DNA from: Saccharum officinarum | Taxonomy: Eukaryota; Streptophyta; Magnoliopsida; Poales; Poaceae | DNA length: 64,000 bases | Assembly (NCBI GenBank): GCA_020631735.1 | Contig: CM036159.1 | Span: 97,208,701-97,272,700 of the forward strand | Direction of reading: 5' to 3' | In this document: positions 1 through 12,600 of the stretch, in pieces | How the letters are laid out: the number at the start of each line of letters is the position of its first letter | Position numbering within the stretch: the first letter of the stretch is position 1 | Translations under genes and position numbers: made by a program | The notes under the pieces: generated by a model | What the model saw: only the letters and a program-made list of their open reading frames with translations | Told to the model about the DNA's origin: nothing | Database searches by the model: none

Positions 1-1224
1 AAACCAAGCTACTAGAAATGTTAGCTATCGAATGCCAAATTCAATCATGAATGTTGCACTTCACACTCATTTAGGAGCCAAAAAAGGGTTCACACAAATG
101 TTATATAGCATGCTCATTCCAGAAAAATTGGTTTCCAACCTTAGAAGATACAATCCAATTGTTACATCAATTTTCCAATTAACATTTTTATTAACTATTT
201 AGGATTTCCAATTGATTCTCTCACTTCAACATTAAGCAAACAAAAGAAAAGATGCTCATGCCCTGCTTAGATGCATTGAAACATGTGGTAACACCGAGGG
301 TGTTACATGGTAGTAGTTGTCAGCATGCTCTAAGCGAAGAAGTGCTCCATGGGTAGCGCGTTTGTCCATGGCCAACACATGCACTGCTTCTTAATGTAAG
401 GGGTGGACCCAAAGGGGATGCTAGGCAAGGCATGACATGCCCTAGGCTCAGCTATCATATGTAAAAAACCAACAAGTCAATCTGATAGGCTGCTAAGGTT
501 GTGTTTTGACTATCAAGTCCACGACTACAACGGTTTCGACGTAACGTCTACAGTCCACACCACTCGGCGAGGTCCGATCGAGGCTGAGTCATGAGTTGCC
601 CCTCACTAGTCCACCAACCTGGCAAGTAGGGGTAGCGAGTATCGATCGAGGCCTATCAAGTGGCAACTACCAAGGGCCACAGAGGATCAGAGACCTATAG
701 AGGTTTGAACTTTGCACTTGCAAGGCTTAATCGTCTCTCTTCTTTCTCTACAAAAGCCTTATATATTCATCTTGATCTCTGATAGTTATTGCTAACATCA
801 CGTGGTCATTCCTCATGCCTACAGAGTAAGGACGAACTTGGGCCAAAGGCCCCAAGGGCCCAGGACCTAGTGATTGGCCCAGTAACACATAATACCCCAT
901 AGAGTGTTTAAGCCCATAAGTGAAGGCCTGTTACAAAAAATACTAGGGCATGCTTCTGATTCAGCTTCCCGTCCCAACCCTGATGTCATGACCACGTTTG
1001 AAGTGCCCCCCTTAGACCTTTTGACACCAACACCGAACGAGAGAAATAAGTGCCAGTACGCCAACACACTAGCGGCCGCCACTACCAACCATTGAGGTTG
1101 TCGCATCATTCGCTGAGGTTGCCACGCGCCAGCCTCCTCAGCTCTGCCATCGCCCACCTCCTAGGAGTAGTGTTAGACACCGAGGCTAGAGAGGTTGACG
1201 GCCGGTAGGCTAAAGATTCTTCTA
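1..1224. other. Unassigned intergenic sequence
   Basis: I see no gene here. Short open frames around 867-1157 lack family features and look like chance. A TATA-like cctTATATAttc lies near 758, in sequence that could be an old LTR, but I found no matching partner or primer site. Confidence 0.4.
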
Positions 1225-1830
1225 TGCCAACATATCGGTGAGGGGCTTCATCATCAACTTCAGCCTCATTAACATTACCTACACGAACATTTTGGTGATG
1301 GGCTTCTCTATAGACTTTAGAGTCATCAACTTTGCCTATGCCAACATTTCTACTCGAGGGGTTTCATCATAAACTTTAGCATCATTGACACCATCTACGC
1401 CAAAAAATCACTGAGTGGATTAGCCATCCATTTCACCTACACCAAAATTTTGGGTCAAGGGGTTTTGCAGTCAACTTTGGCGTCATGGACACCACCTATG
1501 CCAACATCTAGTGAGGGGCCTCGCTATCAACATCGACGTCTTCGACTTCACCATGCTAACAATTTTGACTCGATGGACTCGCCATCAACTTTGGCGTCTC
1601 TAGCTTCAACTTTGCCACCAATTTGGAGTGGGTCACCATCAATATCGATGTCTTCAACTTCGCCTTTGCCACCAATTTGGAGCAAGGGGATCGCCATCAA
1701 CATTGGTATCTTTGACTTCACCTTGGCACCTATTTTGGAGGGGGTCGCCTACATCATCAACGATAACATCCACATCTACATCATCTACTTCAAGTACACG
1801 AAGAATCTCTCACAAGCACTAGCCAAGAGG
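1225..1830. repeat. Degenerate tandem array, unit roughly 55-65 bp
   Basis: Phrases such as 'gccaacat', 'gaggggcttc', 'atcaacttt' and 'gcgtcat/gcatcattgac' recur about ten times in the same order with drifting spacing. The array looks like an old minisatellite or the repeat domain of a dead element ORF. The open frame at 1450-1836 merely reflects the repeat (Ser/Thr/Pro-rich) and is not claimed as a gene. Confidence 0.5.
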
Positions 1831-2222
1831 GGATAGGGAGGGACACATTTTAGAAGCAATGACTAGTGCCCCTAGGAGAGGACTCAAAGGTGTCACAACG
1901 ATTGTCCGTGACTACTTCACCTACTACATCTACTTCAACAACATTGATGAAGGTTCATCCACAAAGGGAAGGAAAAAATATAATTGAATTGCTATGAAAG
2001 GAAGGTACATTTTTGGATGGCAATCAAGAGATTGTTATAATTTTCAGTGACATTGAAAAATTTTCTCTTGTTTTTTCGCCCCTAACTCGTATCGCCGAGG
2101 GCCACCGTCTCCCAGTCAGACAAGAAGAGGACCCACCTGGTGGCATGTTTATTTGAGGAGAGAGAAGAGCGACGGACTGCAGAGGCCACAGCCCATAGAC
2201 CTAGGGAGAGAAGAGACTAGCT
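1831..2222. other. Unassigned intergenic sequence
   Basis: No coding or RNA signal is visible. The sequence is moderately GC-rich with gagagaagag tracts and lies directly left of a MITE. Confidence 0.35.
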
Positions 2223-2464
2223 GGGCCTTGTTTAGTTGGTGAAAAGTTAGAATTTTTCTAACTGTAGCACTTTCGTTTGTATTTGATAATTAGTGTCCAA
2301 TTATAGACTAACTAGGCTCAAAAGATTTGTCTCGTGATTTATAACTAAACTGTATAATTAGTTATTTTTTATCTATATTTAATACTTCATACATACGTGT
2401 AAAAGTTGATGTGATAGAGAGAATGAAAAAATTTAAACTTTAGCCATGGATCTGAACAAGCCCC
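2223..2464. mobile_element. MITE-like element of the common grass 'GGCCTTGTTTAGTT' type
   Basis: The left end reads gggccttgtttagttgg and the right end reads as a degenerate inverted copy (ctgaacaagcccc). Internal phrases (ctgtagcactttcgtttgta, attagtgtccaatta, aggctcaaaagatttgtctcg) are those of a very abundant grass MITE family. The element has no coding capacity. It lies about 340 bp upstream of the start codon of the small membrane-protein gene, so it may sit in its promoter region. The target duplication is unclear. Confidence 0.65.
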
Positions 2465-2614
2465 TAGTCCTACTTCTAGAACTGTAGTTGGCCCAGTAGT
2501 CCTGGTCCTAGTAGAATTTGTTTGTTTGTTTTTCTTTTTTGAGTGGATCCTGGTCCTAGTAGATGAGATGCAGGCCCGTGACCGAGACCAACTAGAGAAG
2601 CGACGCCCCCCCCG

Positions 2615-2622
2615 CATAAAAA
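2615..2622 (+). promoter_or_regulatory. Possible TATA box of the small membrane-protein gene
   Basis: cataaaaa lies in otherwise GC-rich promoter-like sequence about 185 bp before the start codon at 2802. That distance suits a transcription start near 2650 and a ~150-nt 5' UTR. It is inferred from position and composition only. Confidence 0.35.
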
Positions 2623-2801
2623 CCGAGAACCTCTGGCCTCCTCCCCTTCCCGTGAACCCCGCCGGCTCTGACTGGAGGAGACCGCCGCCAATCCGATCCG
2701 CCCCCTTCTCGTCAACCTCCGTCAGATCCTACTGAAGGAGAAGAAGAAGAAGAGGAGTCGTTGTCGCGCGCCGAGCCGGTGGCCGAGAAGCAGGAACAAA
2801 G

Positions 2802-3646
2802 ATGTCGGATCCTTCTGTAGATCTAGAGAAAGGCATCACCGGGCTGAAGGACGAGGAGAAAGGCATCACCGGGCTGAAGGAGGAGGAGGAGAAGGCTGTT
2901 CATCAATTTAAACATCTCAAAGTCATGTGTGTGAAGCGCTTACTGGTGAGGATTTTTCTTTTCTCTGCTCTAAGATCTATGTGTTTGTGTTCCTTCCTCC
3001 TCTTTAGATCCACCAGTTAGTTGACAGATCCTTAGAACTAACGGAACAGATTATCTAAGCTATAGCCGAACCCAGCATAGCTAAAAACAACAGTTTGATT
3101 TCTATTTGACTTTTTTTTGTTTCTGCTAATTATAATACTTGCTGTAGTAGTATGCTATTAGTATGCGTTGCCTAAATTACTTGTTGTAGTAGTTTTTTTG
3201 GGTGGAGGTGGAGGGGTGGGGCTGGTAGCAATAGCATCCTAAGACTAATATGGGCTTCATCTTGTTTGAACCCATCAATATAATATGTTGTGACCTTTGG
3301 CTTCTGCATGTCATGGTTTTCATTGTTGATAATTTCTATACAGTACAATTTATCTTTTCTGATGAAGAACTAACACATTATTTATCCTGCCTGCCTACTA
3401 ATCTTTTGCTTGTCTCTCCTTTTGTAGGATGTGCTCCCCTTGCTGTATTTTGTGGGTGTCATGTTCTTGGCGCTGTCTTTATACAGGCAATATTACACCT
3501 GGTGGCCAGCTCTTGTCCTGTCGTCTTTTGCAATCTTCAATTTCTGGAACTATCGCAGGATGAAGCACGCATATATTCAACACACATTAGCAAGCGCCGA
3601 CAACGATCTTAGCACCACACTACTAGCATCATCATCTAAGAAATAA
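2802..3646 (+). CDS. Two-exon gene for a small two-span membrane protein of unknown function
   Basis: Exon 1 is 2802-2945 (48 codons, donor CTG|gtgagg) and exon 2 is 3428-3646 (acceptor tttgtag|GAT). The junction is in phase 0 and gives a 120-residue protein. The N-terminal ~45 residues are charged and contain a 10-residue unit (EKGITGLKDE, then EKGITGLKEE) repeated in tandem, encoded by an almost identical 30-bp duplication at 2827-2886. Residues ~49-67 and ~71-88 are hydrophobic and separated by RQYYTW, so a membrane hairpin with both ends on the same side is likely. A basic patch (NYRRMKH) and a Ser/Thr-rich tail ending SSSKK follow. The start has a favourable purine at -3 (aaagATGtcg). 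I do not recognise the family. Intact frame, clean splice sites and a UTR-like flank argue for a real host gene. Confidence 0.75.
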
Positions 3647-3667
3647 GCCAACATGCCAGTGGGTTAA

Positions 3668-3831
3668 GTGAATAAGGGCACTCTTTGTTGCTCCTAATTA
3701 GTAGTTGAAGTGTGGTGCCCTTCAGTGAATAAGGGCACTGTTTGTTGCTCAGTTAGTTGTTAAAGTGTGGTGTCCTTCCGTGAATAAGGGCACTGTTTGT
3801 TTAATTAGTATGTTCAAGTGTGGTGCCCTAG
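3668..3831 (+). repeat. Three tandem ~55-bp units in the 3' UTR region
   Basis: The phrase gtgaataagggcact...aagtgtggtg(c/t)cc begins at 3668, 3725 and 3780. The units differ by small substitutions and indels. They lie just after the stop codon of the membrane-protein gene and so probably fall in its 3' UTR. Confidence 0.75.
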
Positions 3832-5759
3832 TCCCTAGTACCAGACTGGGTAATAAACTTATGTATGAGCAGGCACCAGCTGGGTGTGGGTTTTCATTTA
3901 AAGTGTGTAACTTATCACCCCTGACCTATTAAAGTGCACCTTGCATATTTGTTTCTTTTTTCCATGCATGATTTAAGTGGTTTAATTCTGGTGCTAGAGT
4001 ACATTGCGTTAGTCAGTACAGCTGCTTTGTTATGTAAGCGGAACAATACTGCTTGCTCAACCATCTTTGAATACTTTATTAACTGTTGTTGGGCCTCGAC
4101 TGGTATCTATAGCAGCTGGCGCTTCAGGCCATTGATGGTTTTGATGTGTGCTTTTCCTATGCATTACAAACATTACCGGTGGCTATAAATACCAACCAAA
4201 AGGGTCTTGGCTTGTCGGCCTTAGAGCTGTCTTTTATTTTTAACTGGTGAGGCCTGTCTTTTATTTTTAACTGGTGAGGCCAGTCTCCGTTTTTAACTGA
4301 TGAGGCCGGTCTGCATTAAAATAACTTGCCAAGTAGGTATTTTTATGACAAGAAGAGAGAAGAAATGAGTTTTATTTCTTGGCATGATTACTAACTCTTT
4401 ATGAATTATGAAATTTAATGTCAAGAAATTTGTAGAATGAAACTTTACATGGAGAATGTGTTTCATTTTATTCCTATAAAGCACGGCGGTCTTAGAGACA
4501 GCACAAGGAAGAGACTTGGCTGAGTCACACACCGAGGAGTTGTGGGTCCCGGAGTTGAGGGACCCCACCTGACTAATATTCCATTAATGGTGAGCCGGTG
4601 ATGAACGATATCAATGCACCAGTTTTACGAGGAAGGTGAGGTGAGGAGCTAGATCATGGAGAAAATGGTACACCATTTATTTGTTACATTGTTTTAGTCG
4701 TCCTTGAGATTGAGATTTGGTTCCCCTGTCCCGGTGGAGGTGTCAAGAGGAGCGCTTGGTCGTGAATCTGCGATCCTGCTGGTTCTGTTGCTGGCGCAGC
4801 AATCTGGTGCTGTCTGGTCTCGCCGTGGGTTATCATATCGTGTTTGTTCTTGGAAATGGTAGCCTAGAGGCCGTGGCGGCCTTTGGTTTGCTCGGGTCTG
4901 ACCAGCGCTCTTGAGCCTATGACGTGCCATCCTCAATTTGTGGACCAACGGATTAAGGTGATTGAGCGTCTAGATTAGGTATGAAACAATCTCAAACAAA
5001 GAATTGCATCGACTGAGGCGCCGAGGCTTGGCCTGTTACAGTTCCTTCTGCAGAATTCGTTGCAAGAAGCTGGAGGACATTCTGGTGCTGGTGCTGGCGC
5101 TGCTTGAGGCCGGACATCAGTTGCATTTGTGTTGTCAAAGTGAAATAGTGCTAGCTCACAAAGACGATTGCCTCCGAAAGACCAGAGCAGTGATCGGTTA
5201 TCACGGCAATTGTTCTCCCAGTCCCAGCTAGAGCTAGTCCTCGTAGGAGCGGAGCACAGCGGATGTCCTCCGTTTCAAACTTGAGAGCGACTCAATTACT
5301 CCTTCAGCGGTTGGCAATTATATTAAAAGACTGGATAGAAAGGGAAATCACCGTTGTCTTGTCGGTGCGACGTTTCTAGCAGTAGCAGGTAAACGAAGGG
5401 GAGGACACTCCTCCAACCAACATTCCTGCCAAACACCTAGTGATAGACACAATGGCTGAACACGATGCAAAACTGAATATCATTGGACAGAAATCGACTG
5501 GAGGACCAAAAAAACTTAAAATTGATAAGCGGAGTAGACTTAAGAAGGTTAGTGCTCTACACCACCAGTAGGTTCTTACCACTCACAAGGGCATAGTAGT
5601 ACACAGATAGTTCTGAATATAATACTAACTAGCAAGAGCCCTGCGGAAATTGCCACGGGCTAGGCAGAGGCTATTAGACGATAGAGTTGTATTCGGTTCT
5701 GTTGTACATGAGTCTAGGTTCATTGAGTCTAGGTTCATTGGTTTGTTTTACAAGCTAGT
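3832..5759. other. Unassigned region between the membrane-protein gene and a copia LTR
   Basis: No supported gene is seen. It holds the short tandem repeat at 4227-4314 and a GC-richer part (4700-5270) with short open frames on both strands that lack recognisable motifs. A 15-bp direct repeat (tgagtctaggttcat twice) lies at about 5709-5738. The region may be old transposon sequence, but I cannot place it. Confidence 0.4.
4227..4314 (+). repeat. Three tandem ~27-bp units
   Basis: The unit ctgtcttttatttttaactg followed by gtgagg occurs twice almost perfectly and a third time in diverged form (ccagtctccgtttttaactgatgagg). Flanks are unassigned. Confidence 0.7.
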
Positions 5760-5888
5760 TTGTTAGATCTAGGAAGATCTTATCTGTTGTAAACATGACT
5801 CCTTGTACAAGCCATGGTGGGAGCTATTTCCACTACATATAAACGGAACCATGAATCCCAAAGGGTATCACGTTAACCCATTTTCACA
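5760..5888 (+). mobile_element. Ty1/copia-like LTR (5' side; left boundary tentative)
   Basis: The sequence runs from tgttagatctagg to ...cattttcaca and is followed at once by a Met-initiator-type primer site, so the right edge at 5888 is well supported. The left edge at the TGTT is a guess: the LTR could start further left. It contains actacatataaacgg, a TATA-like site about 50 bp before the end. The element reads on the + strand toward the gag remnant. Confidence 0.6.
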
Positions 5889-5901
5889 TGGTATCTAGAG
5901 C
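5889..5901 (+). promoter_or_regulatory. Primer-binding site, tRNA-Met(i) type
   Basis: tggtatctagagc matches the usual copia primer site TGGTATCAGAGC with one inserted/changed position, directly after the LTR's terminal CA. Confidence 0.7.
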
Positions 5902-5924
5902 GTCCTTCCTCACGGAACATTTTC

Positions 5925-6588
5925 ATGGCGTTCGCTTCTTCCTCCTCCACGCCTTCTGCTGCCGTCTTCCCCATTACTTTTCTTCCCATGAGCAAGAGGC
6001 TCAATCGCACCAACTTCCAGTCCTCGAAAGCCCAGGTCACCTCGGCACTGAAAGGCGCCCAGCTTGGGAACTTCCTCGAGCCGACGGCGCAACCACCTTC
6101 GGCGTTCCTAACGCCGGAGGACAAGGAGGACAAGAAGGCGGATCCCAAGCCAACCCTAACTATGCGTCATGGGTGGCAAAGGATCAGACTGTGCTCAACT
6201 ATCTACTGTCCAACATGTCCAGGAAATCCTTGGCAAGTCAACACAAGCGTCACACATTGGCTGCTTGGGCAGCCATTGAAGGGATGTTCGCATCTTAGTC
6301 TCATGCGCGGATCATTAGCACCTCATGGCATTGGCCACCGCCTCCAAAGGTACCTCTTCCATTGCTGAGTATTATGGCAAAATGAAAGGTTTAGCAGATG
6401 AAATGGCGGCGGTGGGTGCAAACTTGAGGATGAGGAGCTTGTCTCCTATATTCTCACCGTCTTGACCTCGACTTCAACCCCATCGTCTAGGCGGTGACTG
6501 CGAGTGTGTGAGCCCATCACCGTTGGGGAGCTATACACCCAGCTGGTGAGCTACGAGCAAGCATGGAGCACCATGGCGGCGGTAGCGA
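5925..6588 (+). pseudogene. Broken Ty1/copia gag, truncated by the assembly gap
   Basis: Starting with MAFASSSSTPSA at 5925, the frames together follow a grass copia gag (UBN2-type). Recognisable parts are an N-terminal LNRTNFQSSKAQV stretch, NYLLSNMSR, SIAEYYGKMKGLADEM and EPITVGELYTQLVSYEQ. The reading frame switches several times (for example near 6140, 6190 and 6420), so it cannot encode an intact protein. It runs straight into the 100-N gap. No protease, integrase or RT part is visible. The element lies just 5' of the WDR6 gene. Confidence 0.8.
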
Positions 6589-6688
6589 NNNNNNNNNNNN
6601 NNNNNNNNNNNNNNNNNNNNNNNNNNNNNNNNNNNNNNNNNNNNNNNNNNNNNNNNNNNNNNNNNNNNNNNNNNNNNNNNNNNNNNNN
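6589..6688. other. Assembly gap (100 N)
   Basis: One hundred N. Copia gag lies on the left and a WDR6 exon on the right, so the true distance and the first WDR6 exon(s) are unknown. Confidence 0.99.
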
Positions 6689-9600
6689 GACCATTGGGTG
6701 CTCGACGCTCATTTCCTGGAGGTACCACGCTTGGTTCGCACTCTTAATTGTGGAATCTGAAGTGGAGCTTTTCGTTTTTACCAACTTGCTACGACACCCG
6801 GTGCAGGTCGATGAGCTGCTTGCGATTGGTCTGAGTGATAATTCAATAACGCTGTGGGATCTGAGCAAGTGTGCGTTGGTTACCCGAGTGAAGTCTCCAG
6901 GTTTGATGACCATGCATCTCCGTGCTAACTTTTGGTCCAATTGGCATATGACCTGTGCTAAATTCCCCGTCCATGTTTGCTTACAAAATTGCCTTCTGGG
7001 TGCAGAGAAGTGCCTTCTGGTATTCCATGAGAATGTGGGGAGACTCTGTTAGAGAGCTTCTTGTGGCATCCGGGACCATTTTAAACGAGGTAAGCTTTCC
7101 AGGCTCTCAAGCTTTTTCTGTTCAGTTCCAGTTTAACTGTTCGAGGAGAATCTTTCTAAATGTCCGTACGAGGAAGTTCACATCCATCAGAAATATAGCT
7201 CTCAACTGTAGTCCTATTTTCCAGATTCTCATATGGAAATTGGCACCACAAGTTATGGGATCCTCCATGGTATGCTCGAATGAAGGAGATACTTCTGATG
7301 TAAACAGTCCCAAGATTATAAATCCTGATGATAATCAGCGCATGACAGTTCATCTTGGTAGGCTGAAGGAGCATGAAGGCTCAATATTCCGAATAGCTTG
7401 GTCCTCTGATGGATCAAAGTTTATGTCTGTTTCTGATGACCGTAGGTTGGTTTATTTTTATTTGGGCTCTCACTACCTGCACCAGTAACTTTTTTTAGAC
7501 TGCCTTTCATGATATTGTTGACCTATTTAGTTTCACTGATGTGGCAGTGCTCGCGTGTGGATGTTGAGTTTCAAATCACAGGGTTTTGTCAATCAGACAG
7601 CCAGTCAAGACAATGTCGAAATTATACCAAAACTCACTCTTTTTGGGCATAGTGCTAGGATATGGGACTGCTATGTTTCTGATTCTGTAAGTTTGTGATA
7701 CTTTGTTCCCTCTCCCTTTGTATGTGCATCATTTGGCTATACTTTATTTTTACTTGTATTTCTAATTTGGAAAGATGTCACCAAACTTTTTTCCCCTGAA
7801 TAAATAGAAATTTTGTAAAATTTCCAGTTCATCTTTTTTACTTTTTTTTTAAAAAAAGTTTTAGACTTCTTACTGTTTGCAACTGTACTAGATGGTTATA
7901 ACTGCTGGTGAGGATTGTACTTGTTGCATTTGGGGAATGGATGGGAAGCTAATCAAGATGTTCAAAGAACACATGTAAGTTGGAAAGATGTGGCTGTTAG
8001 ACTGTAACTTTTTAGCAATCTGGTGTTTAACTATCTGGAATCTAAAGCGAAAACCGAAAATAATCCATCGTGCTACTCTTATCTACAGTGGGCGAGGAAT
8101 ATGGCGATGTTTATTTGACCCAAGCTCACTGCTCGTGGTCACTGCTGGTTTGATTCAGCAATCAAAGTGCACCATCTATGCAACTCCATTTTTCATGACA
8201 TAGTGGAAGATAAAAGGGTCTCTGATGATCTGAACTATGATTCTGAGATCTTTGTAGTATCCTCCTCTTCTGTTTCGGGGCAGTATGGTCCCCTGGATAG
8301 GTGTGATGTATTTATTTATGGTTTCACAAATTACATGGTACCTCTATCTCTCATCTTGTGACAGTGAAATTGTTTATTCATTGGTTCATCACAGCAAAAG
8401 CGAGTATGTTCGTTGTCTACACTTTGCAGAAGAAAATGTTCTGTATGTTGCCACAAATAATGGATATCTGCATCATGCTGAACTCTCTAACATAGAGGAT
8501 GTAAGATGGACCGAGATTATTCAGGTCACTGAGAAAGCACCAATTATCTGCATGGATGTCATGACAACATACTCAAACCTTTCTTTGAATAGGGAGGACA
8601 TTATTGCCCTTGGAGATGGACGGGGAAATGTTACTATTGTCCGTTTAACCAGTGGCAGCAGTGAACCTAAACTAGATCTATCTTTTACCTGGTCAGCAGA
8701 AAAAGATAGGCAACTACTAGCAGTATACTGGTGCAAGACTCTTGAATGTAGGTCAGTGAATTGTTAAATTTCTCGTTAAGACATTTTAAATAGTAGTTAT
8801 TCATTATTCTCACCAGATTTTCACTTGCAGCCACATTTTCACAGCTGATCCTAGGGGTGTGCTTAAGTTGTGGAACATAAGAGATGCCCTGTTCTCAAGT
8901 AATGATATTATCAATGCACGTCAGATGTTTCCACTTGTAGCAGTGTTTGAATCCCCCTTTGGAGCTCGAATCATGTGTCTAGATGCATCTCCTGGAGAGG
9001 AGGTGATGATCTTAAAGCCTCTTGGATTTCAATTGAAGACAAAATCATAAATTCTTATTGATAGAATCCTTTATGTGAATATTATGCATTAGTAACTGGG
9101 ACTATAGCGATAATGCTTGTATATCTAGGATTAGCCAACAGAAATACATTATTTCATTTAACTGCTAATTTGTTGAACTTCTAACAAAAGTATAAAACTA
9201 AGAATAAGATTTGAATACGTGAGACATAATTTTTCTCTTTTTTCTTGTGCAGATCCTTATAACTGGTGATAAAAGGGGTAACGTCACAGCCTTTCCTTTC
9301 CCTAAAATATTGGTACTGCATGACAGTGGTCTGATGCAACAGAAGATGCATCCATGTGATCGTTTTAAAGGAGCTCATGGCATTTCTAGTGTCACAAGTG
9401 TTCATATAAAAGACTCGATTTCTGATCATATTGAAATTCACACTGTATGCCCACAATTATATTGTTATTCATATTATCAAAGTCATGGGTTCGCTCTGAC
9501 ATATGCTCCTCATCCTTAAAATTTTATAGACCGGGGGAGATGGCTGCATTTGCTTTTTCAAGTATGGAAGAAACGTGCAGAAGATTGATTTTTTTGGAAT

Positions 9601-12600
9601 GAGGCAAGTAAAAGAACTGGGCAGCATTCAATCCATCTACACTAATCTTGCATCTGACAGCCAATTGAGTAGTACCTACGCAATAGGTTTCACCTCTGCA
9701 GATTTTATCATTTGGGACCTTGGGAATGAAACAAAGGTAACAGAATACATGTACCATATGAATTGGCCAGTCAGAATCAACGGTTCAGCTAATCAGCAGT
9801 TTCAAACTTTTATGTTCTATATAGATGACTCAAGTATCCTGTGGAGGCTGGCGGCGCCCTTATTCTTATTATCTTGGGACAGTCCCCGAATATCAGAACT
9901 GCTTTGCCTTTATAAAGGTTTGTGTTCTAAATTTCTTTACTTGTGTTTTGTGGATTTGTTTTCTCAGCTGATGTTCTAGTGAAAGTCAACACACCTCATG
10001 GGAATTATTTCTTCTATTCTGAAGCTTCCATGTGTTCATAGGCTTGCTATTGATAGCTTATTTTGAGGGCTTGTAATTTTGTATTAGTCACAAGAGAGTG
10101 CAACTTTAATTTTCATCTCTTTGCGTATTGAGACATGCACAATCTTGTCTCAACTCTAAAATGCTATCAGGCAAACTGGTTCTTAGTCTTTAATTATTAT
10201 TCGATTGTGTTTTAACAGCATGTCCCCTATCTCTTAATTGGTTATGTCATTATGGGCAAGTGTAGACTACTTTGTTTTGGTCGTTACCTAAGGCATAATT
10301 TTCTTTACCACTAAAAGACAAGAGTTTTGCTGAGTTACCTAAGGCATACTTCATCACATTGTTGAGTTTTGCTGTTGGTTACTCGACTATATCTTGCGTT
10401 ACACATTTTTCATCACATAGTTAACTTTTTCCTGTTTTTTTTTTCAAGCAGGATCATGATATTCACATTCACAGGCACTGGGCTCCAACTCATGATAAGA
10501 AATTACTCCTTCAAGTTCTCCATTTGCAGTTTCATGGTAGAGAAGTGCACTCATTGTGCTTCATAGATCCAGCAAGACATTCAGATCCTGAGAATAGCTC
10601 AGATCTATTGATAGCAACCGGATGTGAAGATGGAACTGTGCGTCTTACAGGGTAAATTTGTTTCTTAAGTGATAAGTGTTTGTGAATCGTTTGTTCCATT
10701 CTGATACTGATGTCTATTACAGATTCTTGACTGGTAGTTCTGGAAAATGGCATTCCTCAAAGTTGCTTGGGGAGCATGTAGGTGGGTCAGCTGTGCGAGC
10801 TACATGCTTCATCCCAAAGACCTACACAGTAACATATAAATCATGTAATTACAATTTGAACGACATTTCTGATGATATTGCTGTTGAAAAAGACGAGACT
10901 TTCTTACTCATATCTGTTGGATCAAAGCAAGTCCTCACTACTTGGATTTTGCAACCGAGGAATGCAGAAAACAGACAAGTATGTTCGAGTGGCTTAGATA
11001 TTTACTCCAAGCAAAAGTCCAAAAACTTGGAAAATGTTGATTCAGCCATGTCATTTCAATGGCTAACTACCCACATGCCACCAAAGCTTCCTAGGAACGG
11101 GCTGAAATCTGGCCACATAAAACAGAGCATTGAGGAAGGAAATTCCTCTGTTGTACAGCCAAATATGGATGTTATGGATCACATGGAAAATGACTGGCGT
11201 TACCTTTCTGTTACAGCATTTCATTTGAAACATCCGGTTCTCAGGTAAGATCCAGTATTGTGATTCATGTGCTGCTGGCAGTAGAGTCTAGCTAGCATAG
11301 CCTCTGTTTCATGCTCTTGCATCCTGTAATCCTAATTTAATCTCTTCCGTTCACAGCAGGTTGACAGTATGTTTTGTTGTTGTTGCTTGCTCGGATGCAA
11401 CGGTTGTGCTCCGTGCTCTTCTGTTACCTTCTCGATTGTGGTATGCATTGTGCATTTCTGGATAAATTTTCTATTTGTAGTCTTCTTGGCTGCTTCTGAG
11501 CTGCTACCTCTTTGTACAGGTTTGATGTTGCCTTGTTGGTTCCACAGGCATCGCCAGTTTTGGTGCTGCGGCATATTATCATCAATGGTAGCCACTATAA
11601 AGGTCAGTTCTATCTTTTCTCCTGACCTGACAATGGTTTTATGTTAATTAAATTAGTGCTCTTTTTTTTCAGATGACGCTGGAGACAGATACCTTATTGC
11701 GAGTGGATCAACAGATGGCAGCATTACCTTTTGGAACCTGACAGAGACCATTCATGGCTTCATGCAACTAATATCGGAGACTCAACCACACATGAGTATT
11801 GATTATCAAAAGCGTCCCAGGACCGGAAGAGGGAGTCAAGGCGGTCGTCGCCGGTGGAGACCACTGGCATATGCTTTGAAGAAGAGAGATGGAGATATAT
11901 CACCCTCTGATGGGAGCAACCTGGGTAGCCTAAAAGCTGATGAAAGTTCATCTGAAGCTTCTGGTGTGGAAAACACTCAGATTATAGTGCATGAAGCAAG
12001 TGACGGCTCAAACATTGAGATGCCTTCAAGTACCCAATCATGTGATATACCTGAATTGAGACCAATGCACTTGTTATCTGGTGTTCACCAATCAGGCGTT
12101 AATTGCCTCCACATATCATACTCAACACCTGACAAGTCATACTGTATCATAAGTGGCGGGGATGATCAAGCTGTTCAGTGCTTCAACTTCAGAGTAGTAT
12201 CTTTAGAAGATTGCTTAACAACCACAACAAGGCTAAATTCGCATGACAATGACACACTTAAAATTCTATATCAACATGAGGCATCATCAGCTCATAGTGC
12301 AGCAGTTAAAGGTTTGTCACCATTTAAACCAATGTAGTTCATATATCCCATTCTTTCAGCCTGTTTTGTTGGAGTTATGCAAGCATATATGCATGTTTTA
12401 CACTAGGAATTTGGACAGACGGCACTTGGGCTTTCTCTACTGGCCTTGATCAAAGAGTAAGATGCTGGAAGATGGGATTAACCGGCGAATTCACGGAATA
12501 CTCCCATGCTATCATTAGCGTGCCCGAGCCTGAAACTCTAGATGTTTTCCATGACCGGTGAGCAAGTCTTTAACGATGTGTGTGTTTACCTCTATCTTTT

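Noticed and set aside
8365..8394. Alternative acceptor for WDR6 exon 8 at 8364
   Set aside because: It keeps frame but adds ten residues not seen in the family; the acceptor ending at 8394 gives the conserved LDSKSEYVRCL-type junction.
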